Of a DNA stretch of 64,000 nt, positions 34,681-43,102 are shown piece after piece. Every line of letters begins with the position of its first letter. The stretch's first letter is position 1. Source of the stretch: Halostagnicola sp. A-GB9-2 (lineage in GTDB: Archaea > Halobacteriota > Halobacteria > Halobacteriales > Natrialbaceae); contig NZ_JASJOC010000001.1 in NCBI RefSeq assembly GCF_030068615.1, positions 620,001-684,000 on the forward strand, in the 5' to 3' direction. The notes under the pieces were generated by a model, which saw nothing but the letters and a program-made list of their open reading frames with translations, did no database searches and was not told where the DNA came from. Made by a program: the position numbers and the translations under genes.

Positions 34681-35661
34681 TTATGCTGCGCCGAGGGTTT
34701 CTTCTGCCTCGAGCAGTTCGTGGTATCGGTTTCGGATCGTCACTTCGGAGATGTCCGCCACGTCGCTGACGGCCGCCTGGGTCGTCTTCTCGTTCGTGAG
34801 CAGTGCGGCAGCGTAAACGGCGGCGGCCGCGAGGCCGACCGGCGACTTGCCCGAGTGAACGCCCTTCTCCTTGGCGTTCTGGAGCAGGCTCCGCGCGCGG
34901 TGTTCGGCCTCGTCCGAGAGGTCGAGTCCCGACGCGAACCGCGGGACGTAGCTCTCGGGATCGGCCGGCTGGACCTCGAGACCGAGTTCCCGGACGACGT
35001 AGCGGTACGTGCGTGCGATTTCGTTTTTCTCGACGCGGCTGACGTCGGCGATCTCGTCGAGGCTTCGGGGGACGCCCGCCTGACGCGCGGCGGCGTAGAC
35101 ACACGCCGTCGAAACGCCCTCGATGGAGCGGCCGGGGAGGAGGTCCTCGTTGAGCGCGCGGCGGTAGATAACCGACGCAGTTTCGCGGACGTTCGTCGGA
35201 AGGCCGAGCGCGGAGGCCATCCGATCGATTTCGCCGAGGGCCTGTTTCAGGTTCCGCTCTTTGGAGTCACGGGTCCGGAACCGCTCGTTCCACTTGCGCA
35301 GGCGTTGCATCTTCTCGCGCTGTCGGGAGCCAAGCGAGTTGCCGTAGGCGTCTTTGTTACGCCAGTCGATGTTCGTCGAAAGTCCCTTGTCGTGCATGGT
35401 GTTGGTCGTGGGTGCACCGACGCGGGACTTCTTGTTTTTCTCGGCGGCGTCGAAGGCGCGCCACTCCGGACCGCGGTCGACCGAGTCCTCCTCAACGACG
35501 AGTCCACAGTCTTCACAGACCGTTTCTCCGTGTTCGTCGTCGACGACGAGATTGCCCGTACACTCGGGACAGTCAAGGTCGCTCTGCTCCGTCTCTTCGG
35601 TCTCTTCGGTTGTTTCTTGTTCGCTACGACGTACTCTCGTGTTTGATGTTGCGTTGGTCAT
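34681..35661 (-). CDS. tfb: transcription initiation factor IIB
   Basis: A 326-residue archaeal TFB. The N-terminal zinc ribbon is CPECTGNLVVDDEHGE then CEDCGLV; the B-finger/linker follows with GPEWRAFD and RVGAPTTNTMHDKGLST. Two cyclin-like repeats fill residues about 130-320, the first with IYRRALNEDLLPGRSIEGV, the second with GLAAAAVYAA. It bridges TBP on the TATA box and RNA polymerase. Haloarchaea encode several TFBs and this one cannot be numbered from sequence alone. ATG 35661 gives MTNATSNTRVRRSEQ. Confidence 0.95.
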   Translation of the reverse strand: MTNATSNTRVRRSEQETTEETEETEQSDLDCPECTGNLVVDDEHGETVCEDCGLVVEEDSVDRGPEWRAFDAAEKNKKSRVGAPTTNTMHDKGLSTNIDWRNKDAYGNSLGSRQREKMQRLRKWNERFRTRDSKERNLKQALGEIDRMASALGLPTNVRETASVIYRRALNEDLLPGRSIEGVSTACVYAAARQAGVPRSLDEIADVSRVEKNEIARTYRYVVRELGLEVQPADPESYVPRFASGLDLSDEAEHRARSLLQNAKEKGVHSGKSPVGLAAAAVYAAALLTNEKTTQAAVSDVADISEVTIRNRYHELLEAEETLGAA

Positions 35662-35899
35662 ACGATGGCGGATACTGCCCGGCGAAACGACACGGAAAAG
35701 CCGGACTGATTCGTTACCTTTCTCGTTCTTAGACTCGGGGGATAAGGGTTTCGGAATCGTGCCCTCACAACGCTCGAAAACAGGTAATTCGTCGGAAGTG
35801 GTATGAATTATCAAAACATTCAAATCAGCTTCGAATTCGACGAGCAACGAACGCGGCCAAAAAGCAAACTACACTATCCTCACGCGTCCCGTCTTCGAT

Positions 35900-36421
35900 A
35901 TGGACGTCGTCGTTGGGAGTACGAATCCCGTCAAGAAACGCGCCGTCGAACGTATCGTCGCGGAGTTCGACGGCTCAGTCACCGCTGTCGCCGTCGATTC
36001 CGGCGTCAGCGAACAGCCATCGTCTATCGAGGAGACGGTAACCGGCGCGAAAAATCGGGCTCGGCGCGCGCTCGAGGCGACCAACGCGGACTACGGTGTC
36101 GGGCTGGAGGGAGGCGTCGCGCGCCTCGAGCAAGCCCCCGGCGTCCGACTCATTATGTGGGCGAGCGTTACCGACGGCGAACGGATCGAAGTCGCCAGCG
36201 GGCCGTCGCTTCGGTTACCCGACTCAGTCGGCGACCGCCTCGAGGAGGGTGCAGAGCTCGGGCCCGTAATGGACGAGCGACTCGGAACGGAGAACATCGC
36301 CGAAGCCGAAGGGGCGGCCGGCGCGCTGACGAGCGGGCTGACATCCCGAACGCAGGCGCTCGCCGAAGCCGTCGCATGCGCGTTCGGTCCGTTCGTTACG
36401 ACCCACTACGAGAGCGATTAA
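35900..36421 (+). CDS. inosine/xanthosine triphosphatase (DUF84/YjjX-like)
   Basis: A 173-residue NTPase that removes non-canonical ITP/XTP from the nucleotide pool. The start MDVVVGSTNPVKKRAVERI with the TNPVK signature and later ETVTGAKNRARRALE and VGLEGGV are typical of the YjjX family. It is divergent from tfb with 238 bp between the starts. No transcript partner downstream. Confidence 0.88.
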   Translation: MDVVVGSTNPVKKRAVERIVAEFDGSVTAVAVDSGVSEQPSSIEETVTGAKNRARRALEATNADYGVGLEGGVARLEQAPGVRLIMWASVTDGERIEVASGPSLRLPDSVGDRLEEGAELGPVMDERLGTENIAEAEGAAGALTSGLTSRTQALAEAVACAFGPFVTTHYESD

Positions 36422-36540
36422 GTGACCGGTCCGGGAGGAGCTACGCAGGGCCATGCAGTTCGGATCGCGTGACAGACGGCCGACGGCCATCATATGATTC
36501 TCCCCCTTCACGATTTTCTGAGAGTCGCTCGATGGAATGT

Positions 36541-36638
36541 ATTAACCGGCCGTACCAACAAGCCCTTTCTATCAGATTATTCATCCATTACCGGCCCCGA
36601 AAATCACCAGACAGCGGCTCATTAACTGGACGTACCAA
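36541..36638. repeat. duplicated 18-bp element upstream of a small regulator
   Basis: ATTAAC[C/T]GG[C/A]CGTACCAA occurs at 36541-36558 and 36621-36638, 80 bp apart, with two mismatches, in an AT-richer non-coding region. The downstream copy ends 34 bp before the small gene's ATG. They may be paired binding sites for one protein. Confidence 0.65.
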
Positions 36639-36672
36639 ACCCCATAAGGCCGAAGCTGGCATCCCCATACGT

Positions 36673-36906
36673 ATGAGCACTGCAATAGGTTCTGACCTCA
36701 CGAGCAAACAGCGACAGATCCTGCAGTATCTTCGAGAAAACGCCGCAACGAAGACCTACTTTAAATCGCGACTGATCGGCAAGGAGCTCGGCATGACTGC
36801 CAAAGAGGTCGGCTCGAACATCACAGCCCTTCAGAACAGCGAATACGATGTCGATATCGAGAAGTGGGGCTACTCCTCGAGTACGACCTGGAAAGTCAAC
36901 GTCTGA
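36673..36906 (+). CDS. small HTH-like conserved protein (DUF7123-like)
   Basis: A 77-residue protein: MSTAIGSDLTSKQRQILQYL, then an HTH-like stretch KSRLIGKELGMTAKEVGSNI and a wing-like end (WGYSSSTTWKVNV). The fold reads as a winged helix, so DNA binding is plausible. I recall it as haloarchaeal DUF7123. The frame is open far upstream (to 35803), but the ATG at 36673 follows a proper promoter region with duplicated elements and gives the family start. Confidence 0.75.
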   Translation: MSTAIGSDLTSKQRQILQYLRENAATKTYFKSRLIGKELGMTAKEVGSNITALQNSEYDVDIEKWGYSSSTTWKVNV

Positions 36907-37205
36907 GCCACCTTACGACGGCGACCCGTGCCTGCGATTTCGTAGCATCGTAGCTGAAACATGTTGGAAAAATGTTTTCGTCACCGATAGAGAGACCTCG
37001 TTCTCGTCTCGTTTAGCGTCTCGTCGTCGCTCGTTCTCATCTCTTCGTTCGGCGTCATACCTTCGTTCCCACCCCGTCTGTCTCCGATCGACTCGGTTTT
37101 CCTTCGATTCGTCCGCTTCTCTCAATGTATGTGAGTATTACCGCACGAAACAGTACGTTTCCGTCTCCGAATAGCACTTGACCCGGTACGACGACTAGCC
37201 GAACG
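36907..37205. other. non-coding gap with pyrimidine-rich tract
   Basis: About 300 bp without a gene. Positions about 36995-37120 are strongly pyrimidine-rich on the plus strand (many TCTC/TCGTC steps). GTTGGAAAAATGTTTTCG near 36963-36980 contains a T-run that may end the upstream transcript. Confidence 0.5.
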
Positions 37206-37871
37206 ATGGAAGCGATCCTCTTCGACATGGACGGCATCATCCTCGAGGGACCGCGAACCGACCCGCAGGTCTACGCCGATGCGACGGAGTACGCACTGGC
37301 CGAACTCGATGTCGATCCGAGTCCCGAACAGCGCGAGGATTTTCGCAGATTCGATACCGGCGTCATCGCTGATCGCGCGGCCGCGCACGGAATCGATCCC
37401 GACGAATTCTGGAAACTGAGAGACGACCGCGCGTCCGCACTGACCCACGAACGGGTTCGAACCGGTAAACGTGACGCGTACAATGACATCGAGGCGCTGT
37501 ACGAGCTCGCCAACCGAACGACGATCGCTCTCGTGACGAACAACCGCCACAGAACGGCCGAATTCGTCGAGGAACACTTCGAGTTCGGATTCGAGACCGT
37601 CCGCGGTCGCGATCCATCGATGGACGGCTACCGACGACGAAAACCGAACCCCGCCTATCTCGAGGCGACCCTCGACGAACTTTGCGTCGACGCCGGACTC
37701 TACGTCGGAGACTCTGGCGTCGACATCATCGCCGGATACAACGCCGGTCTCGAGACCGCGTTCGTTCGACGCCCCCATAACCGCTCGACCGAACTTCCGT
37801 CCGAGCCGACATACGAACTCGACTCGCTTACGGAACTGCTCGACTTACTCGAGGCCAGTAACTCACAATGA
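37206..37871 (+). CDS. HAD-superfamily hydrolase
   Basis: A 221-residue HAD phosphatase. Motif I FDMDGIILEG has the two acidic residues; motif II is LVTNN; the Lys region is RRRKPNPAYLEA; motif IV is YVGDSGVDIIAGY. The cap is helical. It resembles phosphoglycolate phosphatase or beta-phosphoglucomutase-like enzymes, with no clear substrate. It is a different paralogue from the HAD gene at 32.1-32.8 kb. Convergent with the winged-helix gene downstream. Confidence 0.85.
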   Translation: MEAILFDMDGIILEGPRTDPQVYADATEYALAELDVDPSPEQREDFRRFDTGVIADRAAAHGIDPDEFWKLRDDRASALTHERVRTGKRDAYNDIEALYELANRTTIALVTNNRHRTAEFVEEHFEFGFETVRGRDPSMDGYRRRKPNPAYLEATLDELCVDAGLYVGDSGVDIIAGYNAGLETAFVRRPHNRSTELPSEPTYELDSLTELLDLLEASNSQ

Positions 37872-37983
37872 TATCAACTAATCGCTTCGGGTAAACTGTA
37901 ACAGTGAGAGCAATCCGCGTCGAGAGAAGAAACTTTGCGACGGCCGTGCGTTCAGCCGCCGACGAAGAGGAGTCAGCCGCGGG

Positions 37984-38014
37984 GCCAACGAGCGCTCACC
38001 CTCGTTGGCGAGGG
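37984..38014 (-). terminator. two overlapping hairpins after the winged-helix gene
   Basis: GCCAACGAG (37984-37992) pairs perfectly with CTCGTTGGC (38001-38009) around 8 nt. An alternative stem CCCTCG-TTGG-CGAGGG (37999-38014) uses part of the same bases, so only one can form at a time. Position directly after the minus-strand stop fits a terminator or mRNA 3' structure. Confidence 0.45.
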
Positions 38015-38015
38015 C

Positions 38016-38633
38016 TCAGCCGTCGTAAGTGAGCAGTCCGTCGGACTCGCGGGCGAGCGTCGTCGCCCGTTCGCCAAAGGAGTCGGCGTGTCGCACGAGC
38101 AACAACAGAACGGTCGTCGGCCGTTCAACGGTGTAACCGTCCTCTCGAGACAAGAGCCCGGCTTCCTCGAGTTTGCCCGCGTACTTGCTTACGGTCGGCG
38201 GGGAAACCTCGAGGGCGTCGGCGAGGTCGCCGGCGGTTGCGTCCGGATCTCGAAGCAATTCGATCAACATGCCTCGGGACGTTCCGCGGCGCAAATAGCC
38301 GAGGGCGTTCTTTTCGAACTCGTCGAACCGACCCGTGAGCACGAACCGCTTGTAATCGCCGTCGCTGTACTGCTCGACCGCATCGAGTTCCTCGAGGCGT
38401 CTGAGGTGGTGCTGGGTCTCTCCCGTGCCGAGCTGTAGGTCATCACGAATTTTCGAAAAGTGTGCACCGGGCGTCGTCGAGAGGTAGCCAGCGATCGCGT
38501 CACGAGCATCACTTTCGCCGGTGTCTGCGGCGGCCGACGCCGAAAACCCGGCGAGTGGGGACGCGGCACCGACAGCGGCAAACCGGCGCAGGGTCGATCG
38601 CTTTTCTTCGTCGACCCCATCGGGTGATGTCAT
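38016..38633 (-). CDS. winged-helix regulator with an N-terminal Tat-like or membrane segment
   Basis: A 205-residue protein with two tandem winged-helix regions: residues about 45-100 (DAIAGYLSTTPGAHFSKIRD ... TGETQHHLRRLEEL) and about 108-175 (LIELLRDPDATAGDLADAL ... SPPTVSKYAGKLEEAGLL). Before them, residues 10-38 contain STLRRFAAVG followed by a hydrophobic Ala/Gly-rich stretch, like a Tat signal or a single membrane anchor. Export of a DNA-binding protein would make no sense, so anchoring is likelier. Its target genes are unknown. Confidence 0.75.
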   Translation of the reverse strand: MTSPDGVDEEKRSTLRRFAAVGAASPLAGFSASAAADTGESDARDAIAGYLSTTPGAHFSKIRDDLQLGTGETQHHLRRLEELDAVEQYSDGDYKRFVLTGRFDEFEKNALGYLRRGTSRGMLIELLRDPDATAGDLADALEVSPPTVSKYAGKLEEAGLLSREDGYTVERPTTVLLLLVRHADSFGERATTLARESDGLLTYDG

Positions 38634-38699
38634 AACTATCTATCAATTGGAACGGGGCGAATCGTAAAACGAGTTTCGCTCCGCGTTGTTCACTGAATC

Positions 38700-39851
38700 C
38701 TATGAGTCGGCGTCCGGCTCGGGCTGTGTGTCACCCTCGAAAGACTGGTCCATATCTTCGATAACGTCGTCCGGATCAGTGATCGTGCCGGCGTCTTTGC
38801 CCTCCTTAATGGCCCGGGCCTGTTTTTCCATCTCCTCTAGGTCCATCTCGGCTTCCTCGTCGATCTCGCCGATGATTTCGGCGATGTCGTCGAGGCCGAT
38901 CAGTTCGCGGGTCTCCTCATCAAATTCGAGGCTCTCGAGTTCCGCACCGTCGCCTTCGACATCGCTACCAGAGAGGTGTTTGCCGTAGCGCCCGACCATC
39001 GAGGTAAGCTCCTGGGGCAGGACGAACGTCGTGGACTCGCTCTGGCCCATCTCGGTCAGGGCGTCCATGCCCTTATCGATGACGGCGCGTTCGCCCATGG
39101 ATTCGGCCGAGCGAGCGCGGAGGACGGTCGAGATCGAGTCACCCTGGGCCTCGAGGATCTGGCTCTGCTTTTCACCCTGGGCGCGGATGATCTGGCTCTG
39201 TTTGTCACCTTCTGCCTTCTCAACTTCACTCCGGCGTTCACCCTGTGCCTCGAGAATCATGGCACGGCGTTTCCGCTCGGCGGAGGTCTGTTGTTCCATC
39301 GCACGCTGGACGTCTTTGGACGGGTTAACTTCACGGACTTCGACGCTCTCGACGCGGATCCCCCACTCGTCTGTGGGTTCGTCGAGTTCGGTTCGGATCT
39401 TTGCGTTGATCTCCTGGCGTTTGTTGAGCGTGTCGTCGAGTTCCATGTCACCCAGCACGGCACGGAGGGTCGTCTGGGCGAGGTTGGAGGTTGCCTTCTT
39501 GTAGTCGTCGACCTCGAGGAACGCCTTCTTCGCGTCCATCACTTTAATGTAGACGACGGCGTCTGCGGTCACGGGCGAGTTGTCGCGCGTGATCGCTTCC
39601 TGGCGTGGCACGTCGAGGGTCTGTGTCCGCATATCGAACCGGTACGTCCGCGAAACGAACGGCGGAATGATGTTGATACCTGGCTCGAGGAGTTTGCGGT
39701 ATTCACCGAAGACCGTCAGCGCACGTTTTTCGTACGCGTCGACGATTTCGACGGCACTGAGGAGTGCAGCGAGTACCACAACGAGTACGAGGGCACCGAT
39801 CAATAGCCCGACACTGGCTACTCCTTGCAGCGGGATAAGTTCCGGAAGCAT
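38700..39851 (-). CDS. SPFH/band 7 (stomatin/prohibitin-like) membrane protein
   Basis: A 383-residue protein: one N-terminal membrane segment (residues about 10-37), the SPFH domain (about 38-215, with EKRALTVFGEYRKLLEPGIN and RRAMILEAQGER), a long charged coiled coil (EKAEGDKQSQIIRAQGEKQS), and an acidic tail. It forms large assemblies that organise membrane microdomains and often works with NfeD, which is encoded just upstream on the same strand. NfeD end and SPFH start are 71 bp apart. The protein may control the membrane proteases. Confidence 0.93.
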   Translation of the reverse strand: MLPELIPLQGVASVGLLIGALVLVVVLAALLSAVEIVDAYEKRALTVFGEYRKLLEPGINIIPPFVSRTYRFDMRTQTLDVPRQEAITRDNSPVTADAVVYIKVMDAKKAFLEVDDYKKATSNLAQTTLRAVLGDMELDDTLNKRQEINAKIRTELDEPTDEWGIRVESVEVREVNPSKDVQRAMEQQTSAERKRRAMILEAQGERRSEVEKAEGDKQSQIIRAQGEKQSQILEAQGDSISTVLRARSAESMGERAVIDKGMDALTEMGQSESTTFVLPQELTSMVGRYGKHLSGSDVEGDGAELESLEFDEETRELIGLDDIAEIIGEIDEEAEMDLEEMEKQARAIKEGKDAGTITDPDDVIEDMDQSFEGDTQPEPDADS

Positions 39852-39922
39852 AGAATGACCTTACGTCGGTGAGCTAAAAAGCGTTCCCTTGTCAGAACAA
39901 CATATCCGGTGACCTGTCGACC

Positions 39923-40582
39923 TCAGTTCGACTCCGTTTCCGTCATCGAATCGTCGGCATTGACCTCGGATTCGTCCTCGGCCTCATCGAGGTCGTCCAT
40001 CTCAATTGCGTCCGTTCCGCTGTCGGAATCCGTTCCGGGAGATTCGGACGCCTGTTCGTCCGCTTCGTCTGCCGTTTCACCGCGAGCGAGCGCGCGGTCG
40101 ATTTCGTCCGCCTCGATCGCGCCGACGGCTTCGACCATCAGCACGTTCCCACCGCCCGGATCGAGAACCATGATCTCTTCGCCTTCCTCGATGGTGCCGC
40201 TGGTCGTTCGAGCGCTGTAAAACGGGGCGAATCCACCGCTGTCGAGTTTGACTTCGCCGCTGCGAGCCGTTATCTTCTCGGTCGCGTATCCCGTCGCTCC
40301 CGCAAGCGAGGAGGAATCGCTCGTCTGCGCGGTTCCCTTCCCGCCGTAGAAGTCGAACTCGCGGTAGGCGTAGGCCGCGACCGTACCGATTGCCAACGTC
40401 AATCCTGCAAGGACGATCGTATCGAGTCCGCCCGGGACCAACAACCCGATGAGTCCGGCACCAGCCAGTGCGACACCGATGACAATGAGATGTGCACCTG
40501 GCGAGAGGGCCTCGAGAACCATCATGACGAGGCCCGCCGCGAACAACAACAGCGGGATATTAGTGAGGAGGGATTCCACCAT
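39923..40582 (-). CDS. NfeD-family membrane protein
   Basis: A 219-residue protein. Three to four membrane segments cover residues about 5-75 (LLLFAAGLVMMVLEALSPG is typical NfeD). A C-terminal OB-fold follows at about 92-155 (ATGYATEKITARSGEVKL, GEEIMVLDPGGGNVLMVEAVG). Residues 160-219 are an acidic tail. This is the short NfeD type without a ClpP-like protease domain. The OB domain is thought to bind the partner SPFH protein, encoded directly downstream. Confidence 0.9.
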   Translation of the reverse strand: MVESLLTNIPLLLFAAGLVMMVLEALSPGAHLIVIGVALAGAGLIGLLVPGGLDTIVLAGLTLAIGTVAAYAYREFDFYGGKGTAQTSDSSSLAGATGYATEKITARSGEVKLDSGGFAPFYSARTTSGTIEEGEEIMVLDPGGGNVLMVEAVGAIEADEIDRALARGETADEADEQASESPGTDSDSGTDAIEMDDLDEAEDESEVNADDSMTETESN

Positions 40583-40627
40583 GCGTGTTGCTAAGGTCTC
40601 GCCCCGATTAAATGTTTACTGCCCCGC

Positions 40628-41161
40628 TCAGGCGATCATCACCGAGGCGAGTCGGAACATCACCAGAATCATCGCGACCGCACCGAGCACGACGAACACT
40701 GCACCCTCGAGGCTCGGATCGCCGGGAACGACCGGCGTCGAACTCGGTTCCGGCCGATGTGGATCGTCTTCATCCACAGATTCAGCGTCGGCGTCCGGAG
40801 ACTCCGCGGCTCCGTCGTCCTCGCGTCCAAGGTCGATCGGAATCCGTCCCCAATCCTCGTCGGACTGCTCGTCGCCCGAGCCGGAGGTCCGGTCGTTTCG
40901 TCTTTCGTCGGATATCCTCTCGCCAGTTGAATCCGCCTCCTCGATTGGTGACTCATCGAGCCACGAGTTGCCGACCGTCGACGATTCGTCTTCGGTTTCC
41001 GCTTGCGAGTCGGTTTCTTCGGCCTCTTTGACGATGAACGTCTCGTCGAACGGATCTCGTTCGGGGTTCGTCTCATCTCGAGACGAGACGCCGCCTTCCT
41101 CGTCCCCGTTCCCGCCGGCGGGTTCGTCGTCCGACTTGGGTCCGGACGGGTCTTCAGTCAT
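40628..41161 (-). CDS. acidic haloarchaeal protein with C-terminal anchor (DUF7312-like)
   Basis: A 177-residue protein. Residues 1-140 are extremely acidic and low in complexity; the end PSLEGAVFVVLGAVAMILVM is a single membrane segment, so it is a tail-anchored protein. I recall this as haloarchaeal DUF7312. It lies between pyruvate kinase (60 bp upstream) and NfeD (45 bp downstream) on the same strand, and may be co-transcribed. No function is known. Confidence 0.72.
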   Translation of the reverse strand: MTEDPSGPKSDDEPAGGNGDEEGGVSSRDETNPERDPFDETFIVKEAEETDSQAETEDESSTVGNSWLDESPIEEADSTGERISDERRNDRTSGSGDEQSDEDWGRIPIDLGREDDGAAESPDADAESVDEDDPHRPEPSSTPVVPGDPSLEGAVFVVLGAVAMILVMFRLASVMIA

Positions 41162-41221
41162 ATCCGTGTTAGAACCCCCGCCGACAAAAATCCGCGGTAC
41201 TCGTCGCCAGCTCGAAACGCC

Positions 41222-42982
41222 TCAATTCGGTCGGTCGGTCCGGCCTCTGACCGCACCCTGGAACACGACCCCGCGCTCGGCGTCGATCGTGACCGTCATT
41301 CCGGTTTCGATTTCGGTCAGGTCCGCATTGCTGACCATCGGAATGTCCATCTCTCGAGCGACGAGGGAGGGATAGCCGGTCATCCCCGGGCTTGCGTCGA
41401 CGATCCCGCCGATCTTCTCGAGATCGCCGGAGAACTCGTCGGCGAACTCGGAGTCGATCGCGAGAATCGCTCCGTCGGGTACCGTCGAGAGGTCGCCGTC
41501 CGAAAGCGGGGTGAGCGGGCCGGAAACCCGTCCGTCGACGACTACCCGCCCCGTCGCGAGCGCGTCGGCGGCGACGTGGACCTTCAGCATGTTGGTCGTG
41601 TTGGCTCCCTCGAGTTCGGTCATCATTCCACAGAGGACGACCACGGTATCGCCGCTGTCGGCGACGCCCGCATCGAGTGCCGCCTGCACCGCCCGTTCGA
41701 CCACCGCGTCAGCCCCTTGATCCGAGACACTAGCGTACAGCGGGGTGACGCCCCACGAGAGCGCGAGCTTCCGGCGGACTTCGTGACTCGGTGTGGACGC
41801 GACGACCGGAACCCCGGGACGGTACTTCGCCGTCTTGAGCGCGGTGTAGCCGGATTCGGTCGCCGCGACGATCGCATCGGCACCGATGTCGCGCGCGAGA
41901 AATCGTGCCGACCGGGCCAGCGCGTCGGTTCGAGCATCTCCGGCCGTCGGGACCCGTTGCTCGAGGACCTCCGCGTACTCCTCGGAGGATTCGACTTCCC
42001 TGATAATGCTGTCCATCGTCTCGACGACCTCAACCGGATAGTCGCCGACGGCGGTTTCGGCTGAGAGCATGACCGCGTCGGTGCCGTCGAGGACGGCATT
42101 TGCGACGTCGGAGGCCTCGGCTCGAGTCGGTCGACGCGCGTGGACCATCGAATCGAGCATCTCCGTCGCCGTGATGACCGGACAGCCAGCCGCGCGACAC
42201 TTCCGGATGATCCGTTTTTGAATCATCGGGACGTCCTCCATCGGACACTCGACGCCAAGGTCGCCGCGTGCGACCATCACGCCGTAGGAGGCTTCGATGA
42301 TCTCCTCGAGATTCTCGACCGCACCGACGCGTTCGATCTTCGAGATGATCGGAATATCGACGCCCAGATTCTCGAGTACCTCGTTGACTTCGTAGACATC
42401 GTCCGCGTCGCGAACGAAACTCGCGGCCACGAAGTCGACTTCCTTCTCCGCGGCCAATTCGAGGTCGCCCCGGTCGCTGCCGGTGACCATATCGAGTCCG
42501 AGATCGACGCCGGGAACGTTGACGCCCTTCCGGCCGCCGAGTTCCCCGCCGGTCTCGACGCGGGCCCGTATCCCGTCGGAATCGCGCTCGAGGGCGGTTG
42601 TCTCGATCAGGCCGTCGTCGAGTAAGATTCGGTCGCCCGCTTCGACGGCATCGATCGTCAGCGAGAGCCCGATTTCGTCGCTGTTTGCGGCGTCGCCTTC
42701 GACGAACCGGATCTCCGAGCCCGCTTCGAGCGTCACGGTTTCGTTCTCCGGTAGCGGGGCGGTCCGTATCTCCGGCCCTTTCATGTCGAGCATGACGCTC
42801 ACCGGGCGATCCTTCTCCTCGTCGACTGCTCGGACGCGATCGATCAGATCGGATCGATCTTGCGGCGTCCCGTGGCTGGCGTTGAGTCGAGCTACCGACA
42901 TTCCCGCGTCCGCGAGCGTGGCGATCGTCGCCCGGTCGTTCGTCGCCGGACCGAGCGTACAGACGATCTTTGCGTTTCTCAT
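41222..42982 (-). CDS. pyk: pyruvate kinase with C-terminal PEP-utilizer domain
   Basis: A 586-residue enzyme that makes pyruvate and ATP from PEP and ADP. Catalytic parts: MRNAKIVCTLGPATNDRATI, MLDMKGPEIRT, ISKIERVGAVENL (Lys of the active site) and MVARGDLGVECP, then TATEMLDSM. After residue about 480 there is a second domain like the phosphohistidine domain of PEP synthase (GGIVDASPGMTGYPSLVARE), but Tyr takes the place of the phospho-His, so it cannot carry phosphate. ATG 42982 is chosen over codons to 43003. A TrmB-like dyad lies just upstream. Confidence 0.95.
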   Translation of the reverse strand: MRNAKIVCTLGPATNDRATIATLADAGMSVARLNASHGTPQDRSDLIDRVRAVDEEKDRPVSVMLDMKGPEIRTAPLPENETVTLEAGSEIRFVEGDAANSDEIGLSLTIDAVEAGDRILLDDGLIETTALERDSDGIRARVETGGELGGRKGVNVPGVDLGLDMVTGSDRGDLELAAEKEVDFVAASFVRDADDVYEVNEVLENLGVDIPIISKIERVGAVENLEEIIEASYGVMVARGDLGVECPMEDVPMIQKRIIRKCRAAGCPVITATEMLDSMVHARRPTRAEASDVANAVLDGTDAVMLSAETAVGDYPVEVVETMDSIIREVESSEEYAEVLEQRVPTAGDARTDALARSARFLARDIGADAIVAATESGYTALKTAKYRPGVPVVASTPSHEVRRKLALSWGVTPLYASVSDQGADAVVERAVQAALDAGVADSGDTVVVLCGMMTELEGANTTNMLKVHVAADALATGRVVVDGRVSGPLTPLSDGDLSTVPDGAILAIDSEFADEFSGDLEKIGGIVDASPGMTGYPSLVAREMDIPMVSNADLTEIETGMTVTIDAERGVVFQGAVRGRTDRPN

Positions 42983-43024
42983 GCCCGGAGGTAGCGCGAG
43001 CACCGCAAAAAAGTTGTGGTGACT

Positions 43025-43040
43025 TACTCGAACTCGAGTC
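43025..43040. promoter_or_regulatory. TrmB-like dyad upstream of pyruvate kinase
   Basis: TACT-CGAACTC-GAGTC. It fits TACT-N7-GAGTA, the motif reported for the haloarchaeal regulator TrmB, except for the last base. It lies 43-58 bp upstream of the pyk ATG, close to where a promoter would sit. Confidence 0.5.
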
Positions 43041-43102
43041 TATCTTTTTCGAACACGCGTTTCGGCCAAAGCGTTTTCCCCGGTAGTCAAGTAACCCCGA
43101 TG

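Noticed and set aside
36913-37125. 70-codon minus-strand ORF in the pyrimidine-rich gap
   Set aside because: Arg/Glu/Asp low-complexity product reflects skewed base composition, not a conserved protein.
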